Made by a program: the position numbers and the translations under genes. From Fen-1258 sp947085815 (GTDB lineage Bacteria > Bacteroidota > Ignavibacteria > Ignavibacteriales > Melioribacteraceae): 64,000 nucleotides of DNA. Positions 25,739 to 33,418 of this stretch are shown piece after piece. The notes under the pieces are model-generated. The model worked only from the letters and a program-made list of their open reading frames with translations, made no database searches and had not been told where the DNA came from. The DNA is taken from the NCBI GenBank assembly GCA_947085815.1, contig CAMTXU010000018.1:34286-98285 (forward strand), given 5' to 3'. Position 1 is the first letter of the stretch. Each line of letters opens with the position of its first letter.

Positions 25739-25947
25739 AACCTAACGACGTTGCCGCTAACCGGAAGCCCAGAACAACAAAGCCGAATAGTTGCAATTAC
25801 TTTTTATTTTAAAAAAATATTTCTTAGAACAACCTACCTTAAAGAGCAACTAATTTTTACAACGCAACTTTATAATAACTCAATTGCCACACTGAAAAAC
25901 AGTTTACCCCGCTTTGCGGGGCTGTCCGTGTTGAGCGGCTGGTTAGC
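25739..25947 (+). other. attC-like imperfect inverted repeat upstream of higBA
   Basis: The left side, cctaacgacgtt then gccgctaaccggaagccc (25741-25770), pairs with the right side, gggctgtccgtgttgagcggc then tggttagcc (25918-25947). In the inner arm three single-base bulges all fall on the right strand; the outer boxes are ctaac/gttag. This resembles the R/L-box layout with extrahelical bases of integron attC sites, but the interior is about 150 bases, the last box is GTTAGCC (not GTTRRRY), and no integrase is present. Confidence 0.4.
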
Positions 25948-25964
25948 CTTTGAAATTTATTTTC

Positions 25965-25993
25965 TTGACAACATGTCATATCTGACATATCTT
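25965..25993 (+). promoter_or_regulatory. higBA promoter with overlapping operator palindrome
   Basis: TTGACA (25965-25970), a 17-base spacer, and TATCTT (25988-25993) form a near-consensus sigma-70 type promoter. The spacer carries the inverted repeat atgtca-tatc-tgacat (25973-25988), a natural operator for HigA. The ATG at 26000 lies only 7 bases after the -10 box, so the transcript would be leaderless. Confidence 0.7.
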
Positions 25994-25999
25994 TACACC

Positions 26000-26332
26000 A
26001 TGATAATTCAAGATAAACCTCTCATCTGGTTGCATGGAGAGATTAAAACTCCTCCATTTTCTTCTGCCGCAAGGATAGAAACTGGATTTCTTTTCAGACT
26101 TCTTCAGATGGGAGAGAAATAGAAAATGCCACATTCGAGACCAATGCCTAGTTTAGGTTCTAATTGCCATGAAATGCGAGTAAATGATGAAAGAAATACT
26201 TGGCGGATTATATATAGAGTTGATGATGATGCAATAATAATTCTTGAAGTATTCAAAAAGAAAACTCAACAGACGCCTAAGAATATTATAGATGTATGTA
26301 AAAAGAGAATAAAGGAGTATGACAATGAATAA
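26000..26332 (+). pseudogene. higB: HigB-type toxin gene with in-frame TAG
   Basis: Phage-derived Gp49/HigB2-like RNase toxin. The N-terminal piece PLIWLHGEIKTPPFSSAAR and ETGFLFRLLQMGEK stops at TAG 26120-26122 and resumes in frame with MPHSRPMPSLGSNCHEMRVN, TWRIIYRVDDDAIIILEVF and KKTQQTPKNII, ending at 26332 (110 codons plus stop). Family members read GEKL-x-MPHSRPMP, so a Leu codon (TTG) has become TAG. Restart at ATG 26126 would give a fragment lacking the first third. The antitoxin gene is intact, the usual outcome when a toxin is lost. Confidence 0.8.
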
Positions 26333-26636
26333 ACAGAAACAAAAAAACCTAGAGAAAAAAGGTTGGAAAATGGGTTCAACTACAGAGTTTCTCGGTTTAT
26401 CTGAAGAAGAATCTTCATACATAGAATTAAAATTAAAATTAAGCACCAATTTAAGGAAGTTGCGAACTGAGCAAAAACTAACACAAGTTGAACTGGCAAA
26501 AATTCTTAAATCAAGCCAATCACGTGTAGCAAAACTTGAAGTAGGTGATCCTTCTGTTTCACTTGATCTCATTATTAGATCCTTATTAGCTCTTGGCACA
26601 TCAAACAAAGAAATTGCTAGAGCTATCTCCTCTTAA
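26319..26636 (+). CDS. higA: HigA-type antitoxin (XRE family)
   Basis: 105-residue antitoxin with a C-terminal helix-turn-helix of the Xre/Cro type: LRKLRTEQKLTQVELAKILK, SSQSRVAKLEVGDPSVSLDL. Such HigA proteins bind the toxin and repress the operon, here presumably at the palindrome 25973-25988. Its start overlaps the toxin frame by 14 bases (ATG 26319 or 26325), the toxin-first order typical of higBA. Still intact although the toxin frame is interrupted. Confidence 0.88.
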   Translation: MTMNKQKQKNLEKKGWKMGSTTEFLGLSEEESSYIELKLKLSTNLRKLRTEQKLTQVELAKILKSSQSRVAKLEVGDPSVSLDLIIRSLLALGTSNKEIARAISS

Positions 26637-26653
26637 TATTTAGTGAAAAGGCT

Positions 26654-26690
26654 AACTATTCCTTAGGGAGATTCACAGACTCTTCCCTAC
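26654..26690. repeat. Right border repeat of the toxin-antitoxin island
   Basis: aactattccttagggagatt... (26654-26690) is a direct repeat of 24368-24404 with 30 of 37 positions identical. It ends 4 bases before the stop codon of the HOGA1-like gene. Confidence 0.65.
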
Positions 26691-26694
26691 AATT

Positions 26695-27582
26695 TTATAT
26701 TAACAATCCCGAACTAACTAATATTTGTTTTAGTTGTTCTTTGTCAGCATCGTTTAATTTTGAAAGCGGTGAGCGTGGTTCACCGCCAAAATATCCAAGT
26801 ATATCCATCGCTGCTTTTAAGCCGGCAACACCGAACTTTGCCGTAATTGCTTTATTAACCGGCAGCATTCTTTTCTGCAATTCAAGCGCTTCCGGATGTT
26901 TTCCTTCTTCAACAAGTTTATGAATTTGAACACACTCATTCGGGGCAATGTTTGCAAGAGCAAGAATACCGCCAACAGCGCCTGCTGAAAAACCGGAATA
27001 TAGAACTGATGCTGTTCCTATGATTATCGCAAACTCTTCCGGGGTCTGATCGATCATCTCCGTTGTTTGCCGGATATTCTCCGAACTGTTTTTAATGCCG
27101 ACAATATTTTTGTGCTCGGCTAATTTTGCCACCGTCTCGGCTTCAATATCAACGCCGGTGAATTTGGGAACATTGTAAATAATTACCGGAATTTTTGTTT
27201 GATCTGCAACCGCGGAAAAATATTTTATATATGCTACGGGTTTCATCTCTGATTTGTAAAATGACGGGGTGAGTATCAAAGCATAATTTGCGCCACGGTC
27301 AGCCGCATCATTCGACAATGAAATTGTTTCTCTAATTGAATCTGATCCTGTGCCGGCGATTAGTAATTTCTCTTCCGGAATATTTTTCTTCACCTCTTCG
27401 ACGAGTTTCAATTTTTCTTCACGTGTAAGAAAAACACTTTCACCGTTGGAGCCCATAACAACAAAGCCGCTCAATCCGGTTTTGTTCCATTTGGAAAAAT
27501 TTCCCGCCAGCTTATCAAATGCAACTTCATCATCAATGAATGGAGTTGCAATCGGCGGCATTATACCTTTTAGTTGTTTCAT
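26695..27582 (-). CDS. DapA-family aldolase, 4-hydroxy-2-oxoglutarate aldolase (HOGA1)-like
   Basis: 295-residue class I aldolase/lyase of the dihydrodipicolinate synthase superfamily. K164 in GIKNSS is the Schiff-base lysine; the GSNGE loop near 44-48 and Tyr of YNVPKFTG complete the site. The tail (LQKRMLPVNKAITAKFGVAG, then LKAAMDILGYFGGEPRSPL) closely parallels animal HOGA1, which splits 4-hydroxy-2-oxoglutarate to pyruvate and glyoxylate. True DapA and pyrroline-4-hydroxy-2-carboxylate deaminase share the fold, so the assignment leans on that tail and on neighbours: proline dehydrogenase directly upstream, an AGXT-like gene downstream. Confidence 0.75.
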   Translation of the reverse strand: MKQLKGIMPPIATPFIDDEVAFDKLAGNFSKWNKTGLSGFVVMGSNGESVFLTREEKLKLVEEVKKNIPEEKLLIAGTGSDSIRETISLSNDAADRGANYALILTPSFYKSEMKPVAYIKYFSAVADQTKIPVIIYNVPKFTGVDIEAETVAKLAEHKNIVGIKNSSENIRQTTEMIDQTPEEFAIIIGTASVLYSGFSAGAVGGILALANIAPNECVQIHKLVEEGKHPEALELQKRMLPVNKAITAKFGVAGLKAAMDILGYFGGEPRSPLSKLNDADKEQLKQILVSSGLLI

Positions 27583-27593
27583 TTCTATTCCTT

Positions 27594-27686
27594 GTCATTC
27601 TGATGACGAGCCGAAGGCGGGGAAGAAGAATCACTAACAGATAAACTTTGAGATTCTTCGCCCGTTGGATCGGGACTCAGAATGAC
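27594..27686. repeat. GTCATTCTGA-bounded inverted repeat element
   Basis: gtcattctga (27594-27603) and tcagaatgac (27677-27686) are exact inverted ends around about 73 bases. A related copy lies at 29763-29852. Non-coding, placed between co-directional genes; a dispersed palindromic element common in this kind of genome. Confidence 0.65.
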
Positions 27687-27692
27687 TTGTTA

Positions 27693-28619
27693 TTAAAAAA
27701 TATTTTTAATTACAAACCAAATATTTGCCGGGCGTTCCGCTAACCGTCTCATATACCACGGATACCAAAAGTTGCCGTAACTAATCAATACTCTTACTTG
27801 ATAACCATGATTAGCCAGTTCTCTTTGATAACCGGATTGAATTCCATACAACATTTGGAACTCAAACTTATCTTTTGAAACGCTGTAATGTTTAGCTTCT
27901 TTTAATATTTGTGCACATAAGTTTTGATCGTGTGTTCCGAAAGCAATAAAAATATTTTTTTCGCTTTTGAGTTTCAATATGATCTTGGAAAGATGAAGAA
28001 AATTTTCATCAACGTCTTTCTTCCGGTTGAAAGCAATATCAGATGGTTCTTTATATGCTCCTTTTACCAAACGGATATTAGCGTTAATGCTCATCAGATC
28101 ATCAAGGTCTTTTTCGGTACGGTAGAGATATGACTGTAAGCATATTCCTACATTGTCAAATTCTTCCTTGATCTTCTTGTAGAAGAACAAAGTCTTTTCG
28201 GTGTAAGCACTTCCTTCCATATCTATCCAAACCATATTGCCAAGTTTCTCTTTCACTTTTTGAGTAATTGTTTTAAACCGATCGTAGCTCTCTTCGAAAG
28301 AAGAATCGAAACCCAGTTGAGTAAGTTTTAGAGAAATTTCTACATCGAGTTTATTCTCTGCGATTTTATCAATCACTTCAAGATAATGATTACAGACTTC
28401 GAGACCCTCGGAAGAATGCTGGATATTTTCCCCCAATCTGGTGAAGAGAGTAGGTATTGAATCTTCTTGAAATTTCTTTGCAGCTAGAAGAGCATCATCA
28501 ACACTTTCACCTGGCATAAATTTATTAATGGCACTTCGAACAAATTTCCACTTTGGAACGCGAAGACGCATCCAAGGATTTTCTGAAGCCCAAAGAAGAA
28601 TGTTGCGTGAGATTCCCAT
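27693..28619 (-). CDS. Proline dehydrogenase (monofunctional, PutB-like)
   Basis: FAD-dependent oxidation of L-proline to pyrroline-5-carboxylate. The 308-residue TIM-barrel is the short monofunctional form (not fused PutA). Visible landmarks: VWIDMEGSAYTEKTLFFY, LRVNA-like NIRLVKGAYKEPSDIAF with the catalytic lysine, FEFQMLYGIQ and the substrate carboxylate-binding pair in MRRLAERPANIW. Product P5C would be oxidised by PruA encoded at 20344-21981. In animals a paralogue (PRODH2) oxidises 4-hydroxyproline; whether this enzyme accepts it cannot be read from sequence. Same strand as its neighbours. Confidence 0.9.
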   Translation of the reverse strand: MGISRNILLWASENPWMRLRVPKWKFVRSAINKFMPGESVDDALLAAKKFQEDSIPTLFTRLGENIQHSSEGLEVCNHYLEVIDKIAENKLDVEISLKLTQLGFDSSFEESYDRFKTITQKVKEKLGNMVWIDMEGSAYTEKTLFFYKKIKEEFDNVGICLQSYLYRTEKDLDDLMSINANIRLVKGAYKEPSDIAFNRKKDVDENFLHLSKIILKLKSEKNIFIAFGTHDQNLCAQILKEAKHYSVSKDKFEFQMLYGIQSGYQRELANHGYQVRVLISYGNFWYPWYMRRLAERPANIWFVIKNIF

Positions 28620-28693
28620 AGGGAATTCCTTTCTTATTAATTCTCAAACCAAAATTAAACTTTTTTGCTTATTGGTCAACTGCTTACAGACAT

Positions 28694-29746
28694 CTACCTC
28701 AAAATAAATCCGCGTTTAAGCGGGTCGTCCGGATTAATGTAAAATGTATTCTTCCCGGTTATGAATGCATTGCCTTCAACTTGAGGAATGACCGCATCAT
28801 AATTGCCAAACTTTGTCAACTCAATAACTTTTCCAGTAAATTTTGAGCCGATGATACTTTCAATTACCATTGGTTGATTAAAACCAATTTCACCTTTTGC
28901 ATAATGAAGAGCCATTCGTGCGCTTACTCCGGTTCCGGTTGGACTTCTATCAACTTCACCTTCCGCAAAGATGCATACGTTTCGGCTATCGGCGTTTTTG
29001 CTTAACGGCGCTCCGTAAAAAATTGTTCCGTATAAAAAACTTAGATACTTATCGAATGGATGAGTGATTGGAAAATTTTCCATTACTGCCCGTTTAATCA
29101 TCATTCCTTTTTCGATCAATTCCCCGAACTCTGTATCCGCCATTGTTAAGCCGAGCTGTTCTGCTTTTACATAAGCATAGAACGCGCCGCCGTAAGCAAC
29201 ATCAAAATTTATTTTTCCGAGTTTCTGAATGTTTACAGTTTGATTGAGCATCAATACAAATGAAGGAACATTGTGAAAGTAAATCGATTCAATTTTTCCG
29301 TTTTTAATTTTTGCATGAGAAGTAATTAATCCCGCGGGGGAATCAATCTTAATTGTGGTTACCGGCTCAATCATTTCAAACATTCCGGTTTCAATAACAA
29401 CTTTTGTAACCGCAATTATTCCATGTCCGCACATTGTGCTGTAACCTTCGTTGTGCATGAAGAGAATACCGAAATCCGCATCTTGTGTAACAGGCGGGGT
29501 TATAGTGCAGCCATACATATCTGCATGTCCGCGCGGTTCAAACATTAGAGCGGTACGGAAGTGATCGAGATTCTCTTTCATAAAGCGGCGCTTTTCTAAA
29601 ACTGTTGTGCCTTTTATTTCCGGGAGTCCGCTCAAAATTATTCTTAACGGTTCTCCACCGGTGTGAGCGTCAATCGTTTCAATCTCAATCCAATCATCTG
29701 GATGAGACCATTCGGCTATTTTTCTGAAGTGAGATGTAAAGGACAT
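28694..29746 (-). CDS. trans-3-hydroxy-L-proline dehydratase (proline racemase superfamily)
   Basis: 350 residues, proline racemase fold. Two catalytic positions decide function in this superfamily: proline racemase and 4-hydroxyproline 2-epimerase have Cys at both; trans-3-hydroxyproline dehydratase (human L3HYPDH, Cys104/Thr273) has Cys and Thr. Here they are C106 in MCGHG and T270 in SPTGTG, so I call the dehydratase, which turns trans-3-hydroxy-L-proline to pyrroline-2-carboxylate. The DAHTGGEPLRI start and ADMYGC segment are family-typical. The reductase that would make proline from the product is not in the window. It sits 74 bases upstream of the proline dehydrogenase gene. Confidence 0.85.
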   Translation of the reverse strand: MSFTSHFRKIAEWSHPDDWIEIETIDAHTGGEPLRIILSGLPEIKGTTVLEKRRFMKENLDHFRTALMFEPRGHADMYGCTITPPVTQDADFGILFMHNEGYSTMCGHGIIAVTKVVIETGMFEMIEPVTTIKIDSPAGLITSHAKIKNGKIESIYFHNVPSFVLMLNQTVNIQKLGKINFDVAYGGAFYAYVKAEQLGLTMADTEFGELIEKGMMIKRAVMENFPITHPFDKYLSFLYGTIFYGAPLSKNADSRNVCIFAEGEVDRSPTGTGVSARMALHYAKGEIGFNQPMVIESIIGSKFTGKVIELTKFGNYDAVIPQVEGNAFITGKNTFYINPDDPLKRGFILR

Positions 29747-29762
29747 GGCTTATCTCGTTATT

Positions 29763-29852
29763 GTCGTTCTGAGGAGTCTAAGATGACTAAGAATTCTAAA
29801 CTTCATAAATAGAAGAATCTTCACTCAATTTCCATCGGGGTGTCAGAATGAC
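29763..29852. repeat. GTCRTTCTGA-bounded inverted repeat element, second copy
   Basis: gtcgttctga (29763-29772) and tcagaatgac (29843-29852) are inverted ends with one mismatch. It has the same architecture as 27594-27686 but different interior sequence. Confidence 0.6.
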
Positions 29853-30025
29853 TAAGTGGTTAAATTTTACCTAAGGATATAGCTTCATCATCGTTTGGAA
29901 TAAATTTGCTATATCCAGTTCATCAACATGTTTCTAAAATTTTTGCCGCATAACACACAATAAATTGAACGCATACATGAAAAAGTTGAATTCCTGAAAA
30001 ACAATTAACAAAAATCGGGATTCTA

Positions 30026-30316
30026 CTATTCATAGTAGATCGGCATTCCAAGTTCTTTAAATGAAAATTTTGATAAAATATGGTGTCCGTCAAAATCAAT
30101 TACCCGCAGAAAATCTTCCTGTTTAATATCGCCCATAACAATATCGTAATGATGTCCATATTTCTCTTTTGCCTTATCCTCAGGAATTTCAAACGCAATA
30201 AATTTTTTAATTCCTTTAGAAGATAAGCGCTTGATTAAGTTTGGATTTGTCAAAGAATCATACGAAGTAAGAATCACAATAGGACCGGAACCGGTGAAAA
30301 AGATACCAGCTTTCAT
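30026..30316 (-). CDS. Conserved small protein of unknown function
   Basis: 96 residues from ATG 30314-30316, which has a strong gaggaggt ribosome-binding site about 6 bases upstream; a GTG at 30331 inside that site is an unlikely start. The sequence (MKAGIFFTGSGPIVILTSYD, then GHHYDIVMGDIKQEDFLRVI, FSFKELGMPIYYE) is well formed and looks like a compact alpha/beta protein, with no signal peptide, cysteines or membrane segment. I do not recognise a named family or a catalytic motif. It lies between the hydroxyproline dehydratase and the transporter, with gaps of over 200 bases on both sides, so co-transcription is uncertain. Confidence 0.75.
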   Translation of the reverse strand: MKAGIFFTGSGPIVILTSYDSLTNPNLIKRLSSKGIKKFIAFEIPEDKAKEKYGHHYDIVMGDIKQEDFLRVIDFDGHHILSKFSFKELGMPIYYE

Positions 30317-30557
30317 TGTGCACCTCCTCACTTGTTAAACAATTTCTATAGTTGGAATTATCGCCGAAAAATTATTCTTACGAAATTTATCTGCTGCATT
30401 TGTGAGAAGCAATCTATTTATTTAATTGAATTTTTGTGAAGGGCTATAAATGGTTACATGCGTTCGATAAATTAGTACTCGGATGATTGGTACTGGTATG
30501 ATTAAATATTTTCCAATTTATTTTATAATATTCAGGAATTCAATTCCAACATTGATG

Positions 30558-31901
30558 CTATCTATATGTTTTTGCATTCCAAACAAATAGAGCCAGCAAG
30601 CAAGATAAAATTGAAGAGCCAATCCAGAATAAATTTATCAATGAAAAATCATACGCTCCAATTCCATTTACAACTATTTTATTTTGTTCAAGTAAATATC
30701 CACTTACAATATCTTGAATACCGGCGCCGAAATAACTTGTAACTCCTATCATTCCCATGACAGAGCCGGAAATTTTTTTAGGTGAAATATCAATTGCCAT
30801 TAAACCCCCTAAGTAACAGACAAGAACACCAATAGACAGACCAAATAAAATCATGCTAACAATATCAACCCAGAGATAATTTTTTGGAGTCAATAGAAAG
30901 AGAGTTAGTGAGATGGTATTTAAAACTCCAAAGATTAGAGCCGGTATGTTTCTTCTTGCTTTAAAGATTTTATCCGAGATCAAACCCGAAGAAATGGTTC
31001 CGACTAATCCGAATATAGAACTGATTGAAATGATTGAACTTGCTTCCAGGTTACTATAACCTTTCTGAGCTTGAAGGAATAAAATTCCCCAACTATTAAT
31101 TGAATAACGCACTACATAAATAAACAAACTTGATAGAGCTAAAATCCAGATTGCCGGATTTTTAAGAATTTGGAATTGAAGGGACGATATAGATTTATTT
31201 TTAGAAGTATCTTCTTCAAAATCATTTTTATACACAGCTATTGGCATCAATCCTTTACTTGCGGGACTATCATGAAAATAACGTAATATAATTAGAGCGC
31301 CAATAAGTCCGATAATTCCCGAACTCCAAAAACCAAATCTCCATCCGACTGTTGTAACAATTAAAGATGTTATAGTAAAAGTAAATACTTCACCCATACT
31401 CAAACTTGCACTTCCAAATCCGTAATAGATACCTCTTTCTTTTTTGCTGAACCATCTTACTAATCCGACAACAGATGTATTGGAACCGATTGCCTGGAAC
31501 CAACCGTTGATGCCCCACAAAACCAGAAAAATAATAAATAATGATTGTGAACCGAGAATAAGATTAACCAGTGAGGATACTAACAATCCGGTAGCCATAA
31601 ATCGCCGGATATTAATGTGATCGGCAATAAAACCATTCACTAATTTTCCGGCTGCGTAGGAAAAAAATAATGCAGAACCGATTATTCCAAGCTGACTTTC
31701 GGTAAAAATCCCCTCGTCGATAATCGGTTTTTTGATAACATTGATGCTCAGACGGCAGATGTAATAAATTCCATATCCAAGAGTTGTAGAGATGAAAACA
31801 GACCATCGATATTTTGTATAGTCTTTATCAATTTTTGTCCTATTGGTTTCCTGCGGGATTGGAGAATCGGGTTGCAGAAATTGAAATATTTTTTTAAACA
31901 T
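30558..31901 (-). CDS. Major facilitator transporter (GlpT/UhpT-like organophosphate family)
   Basis: 447 residues with 12 predicted transmembrane segments. Family cues are FISTTLGYGIYYICRLSINV in the first helix, ADHINIRRFMATGL in the loop between helices 2 and 3, and the GWFQAIGSNTSVVGLVRWFS segment typical of the GlpT/UhpT/UhpC branch. That branch exchanges phosphate esters, but its members in other bacteria include transporters of carboxylates and unknown solutes. Located inside the imino-acid region, it may import the substrate or a peptide; that is inference from position only. Confidence 0.82.
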   Translation of the reverse strand: MFKKIFQFLQPDSPIPQETNRTKIDKDYTKYRWSVFISTTLGYGIYYICRLSINVIKKPIIDEGIFTESQLGIIGSALFFSYAAGKLVNGFIADHINIRRFMATGLLVSSLVNLILGSQSLFIIFLVLWGINGWFQAIGSNTSVVGLVRWFSKKERGIYYGFGSASLSMGEVFTFTITSLIVTTVGWRFGFWSSGIIGLIGALIILRYFHDSPASKGLMPIAVYKNDFEEDTSKNKSISSLQFQILKNPAIWILALSSLFIYVVRYSINSWGILFLQAQKGYSNLEASSIISISSIFGLVGTISSGLISDKIFKARRNIPALIFGVLNTISLTLFLLTPKNYLWVDIVSMILFGLSIGVLVCYLGGLMAIDISPKKISGSVMGMIGVTSYFGAGIQDIVSGYLLEQNKIVVNGIGAYDFSLINLFWIGSSILSCLLALFVWNAKTYR

Positions 31902-31938
31902 ATTAGTCCGTAGGATTATTTATTGTCTGGAGAGATTC

Positions 31939-31973
31939 GAAGAATCTCGAACACGATTAGAACGAGATTCTTC
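31939..31973. repeat. 11-bp inverted repeat after the Xaa-Pro aminopeptidase gene
   Basis: gaagaatctcg (31939-31949) and cgagattcttc (31963-31973) pair around a 13-base loop, about 26 bases beyond the stop of the minus-strand peptidase gene. It may work as a transcription stop, although the following T-run is poor. Confidence 0.5.
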
Positions 31974-31998
31974 GCAATAAATATACGTTCAATGCGCA

Positions 31999-33393
31999 TT
32001 AAATTTTATCAGAAGCAATTTCTTCCACATCTTCCACAGCTTTTGGAATTGGTTTGCCTAGTACACGACTTCCATTTTTAGTAACAACAATATCATCTTC
32101 AATTCTAACGCCGCCAAAATCTCTGTAGGTATTTACCTTGTTATAATTGATGAATTCTTTAAATTTTTTCTCACCTTCCCATTTATCAATCAATTGCGGA
32201 ATAAAATAAATTCCCGGCTCAACGGTAAGTACAACTCCGGGAACAAGAGGTTTTGCATATCGTAAATATTTCAGACCAAACTGTGTACTGCGTTTCAATT
32301 TATTGTCATAACCAATATTATTCTCGCCGTAATTTTCCATATCATGAACATCAAGTCCTAACAAGTGACCGAGTCCGTGAGGGAAGAACAATGCGTGTGC
32401 GCCGGCTGAAACCGCATTTTTCATATTACCTTTCATCAATCCAAGTGCTTTTAATCCTTCGGCAATTACTTCAGCAGTTTTAAGATGAACCGATTTGAAA
32501 TTAATTTTTGGCATTGTTTCGGCAATTGCTGTTAATTGAGAAATTAATACAATTTCGTAAATATCTTTTTGGCGAGGAGAAAATTTACCACTTACGGGAA
32601 ATGTGCGTGTTATATCACTTGCATAGTGTGATTCAGTTTCCGCTCCTGAATCATTAACAACAAGGTCTCCATCTTTTAGTTTGTTGCCGTAAGAATGATT
32701 GTGAAGCGTTTCTCCATGACGAGAAAAAATTACAGGGAAAGCAAGTCCGCCGCCCATCGACATCGATAGTCCGGCAATGAAACCCATAACGTCACGTTCG
32801 AGCATTCCGGGTTTTGCAAATCGCATAGCAGCGGTCTGCATCTCGTAAGAAATTCCAATTGCTTTCTCAATTTCTATTATCTCTTCTTTTGATTTTACCA
32901 TACGTTGATCTGCGATTGCTTTGATCAATTTAGTCGAAGCGTAATCGTTTGCATGTTTTGGCGCAGTGCCGAGAAGTTTATGGAGTTTTAATATGTTGTC
33001 GTAACGGTATTGAGGGACGAAATGAATTTTCCTTCCCTGCTTAATAGCATTTAAGCAAACAGTCTCAAGATCGCTTAAAGAGGCGGTTTGTTTTATTCCA
33101 CATTTTATTGCGTGATGTTTGATTGTTGGCTGGGGTCCCATCCATACAATATCATCAATAGAGAAATCGTTTCCGTAAACAGTTTCTTTGTTTTCATCAA
33201 CATCAATCATAGCCGCAAGTTCGGCTTGGTCCAATCCAAAATAATAGAGAAAAGTGCTGTCTTGACGAAAATGGTAAGTGTTAGCAGTGTAGTTCATCGG
33301 CGCTTCATTATTACCAAGGAAAAGAATTAATCCGCTTCCGATTTTCTTTTTTAATTCTGCTCTACGTTGGATGTAAATTTTTGAGTTGAACAT
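31999..33393 (-). CDS. pepP: Xaa-Pro aminopeptidase (M24B family)
   Basis: Releases the N-terminal residue from peptides with proline in the second position, a step that exposes imino acids in collagen-like peptides. 464 residues from ATG 33391-33393 (MFNSKIYIQRR), chosen because gaaggaaa lies upstream; the longer ATG at 33423 begins in a repeat. The N-terminal creatinase-like domain (FLGNNEAPMNYTANTYHFRQ) is followed by the pita-bread domain with metal ligands: DSGAE, SDITRTFPVSGKF, FFPHGLGHLLGLDVHD, LTVEPGIYF and GGVRIEDDIVV. Between the transporter and HypD on the same strand. Confidence 0.92.
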   Translation of the reverse strand: MFNSKIYIQRRAELKKKIGSGLILFLGNNEAPMNYTANTYHFRQDSTFLYYFGLDQAELAAMIDVDENKETVYGNDFSIDDIVWMGPQPTIKHHAIKCGIKQTASLSDLETVCLNAIKQGRKIHFVPQYRYDNILKLHKLLGTAPKHANDYASTKLIKAIADQRMVKSKEEIIEIEKAIGISYEMQTAAMRFAKPGMLERDVMGFIAGLSMSMGGGLAFPVIFSRHGETLHNHSYGNKLKDGDLVVNDSGAETESHYASDITRTFPVSGKFSPRQKDIYEIVLISQLTAIAETMPKINFKSVHLKTAEVIAEGLKALGLMKGNMKNAVSAGAHALFFPHGLGHLLGLDVHDMENYGENNIGYDNKLKRSTQFGLKYLRYAKPLVPGVVLTVEPGIYFIPQLIDKWEGEKKFKEFINYNKVNTYRDFGGVRIEDDIVVTKNGSRVLGKPIPKAVEDVEEIASDKI

Positions 33394-33418
33394 AATGTGG
33401 TTTCCTTCAATTATTATT

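Noticed and set aside
23745..26332. Possible UAG recoding, since three genes read smoothly through TAG
   Set aside because: The implied residues differ (Glu, Leu and others), a fourth gene has TGA instead, and TAG ends ordinary genes here (for example thiF at 10926 and the small gene at 37509). Mutation or sequence error is simpler.
24300..26700. Full chromosomal integron
   Set aside because: No integrase gene, only one convincing attC-like fold, and the cassette genes face opposite directions; kept only as a tentative attC-like feature.
28694..29746. Calling this proline racemase or 4-hydroxyproline 2-epimerase
   Set aside because: The second catalytic Cys is Thr (SPTGTG), which removes the two-base mechanism those enzymes need.
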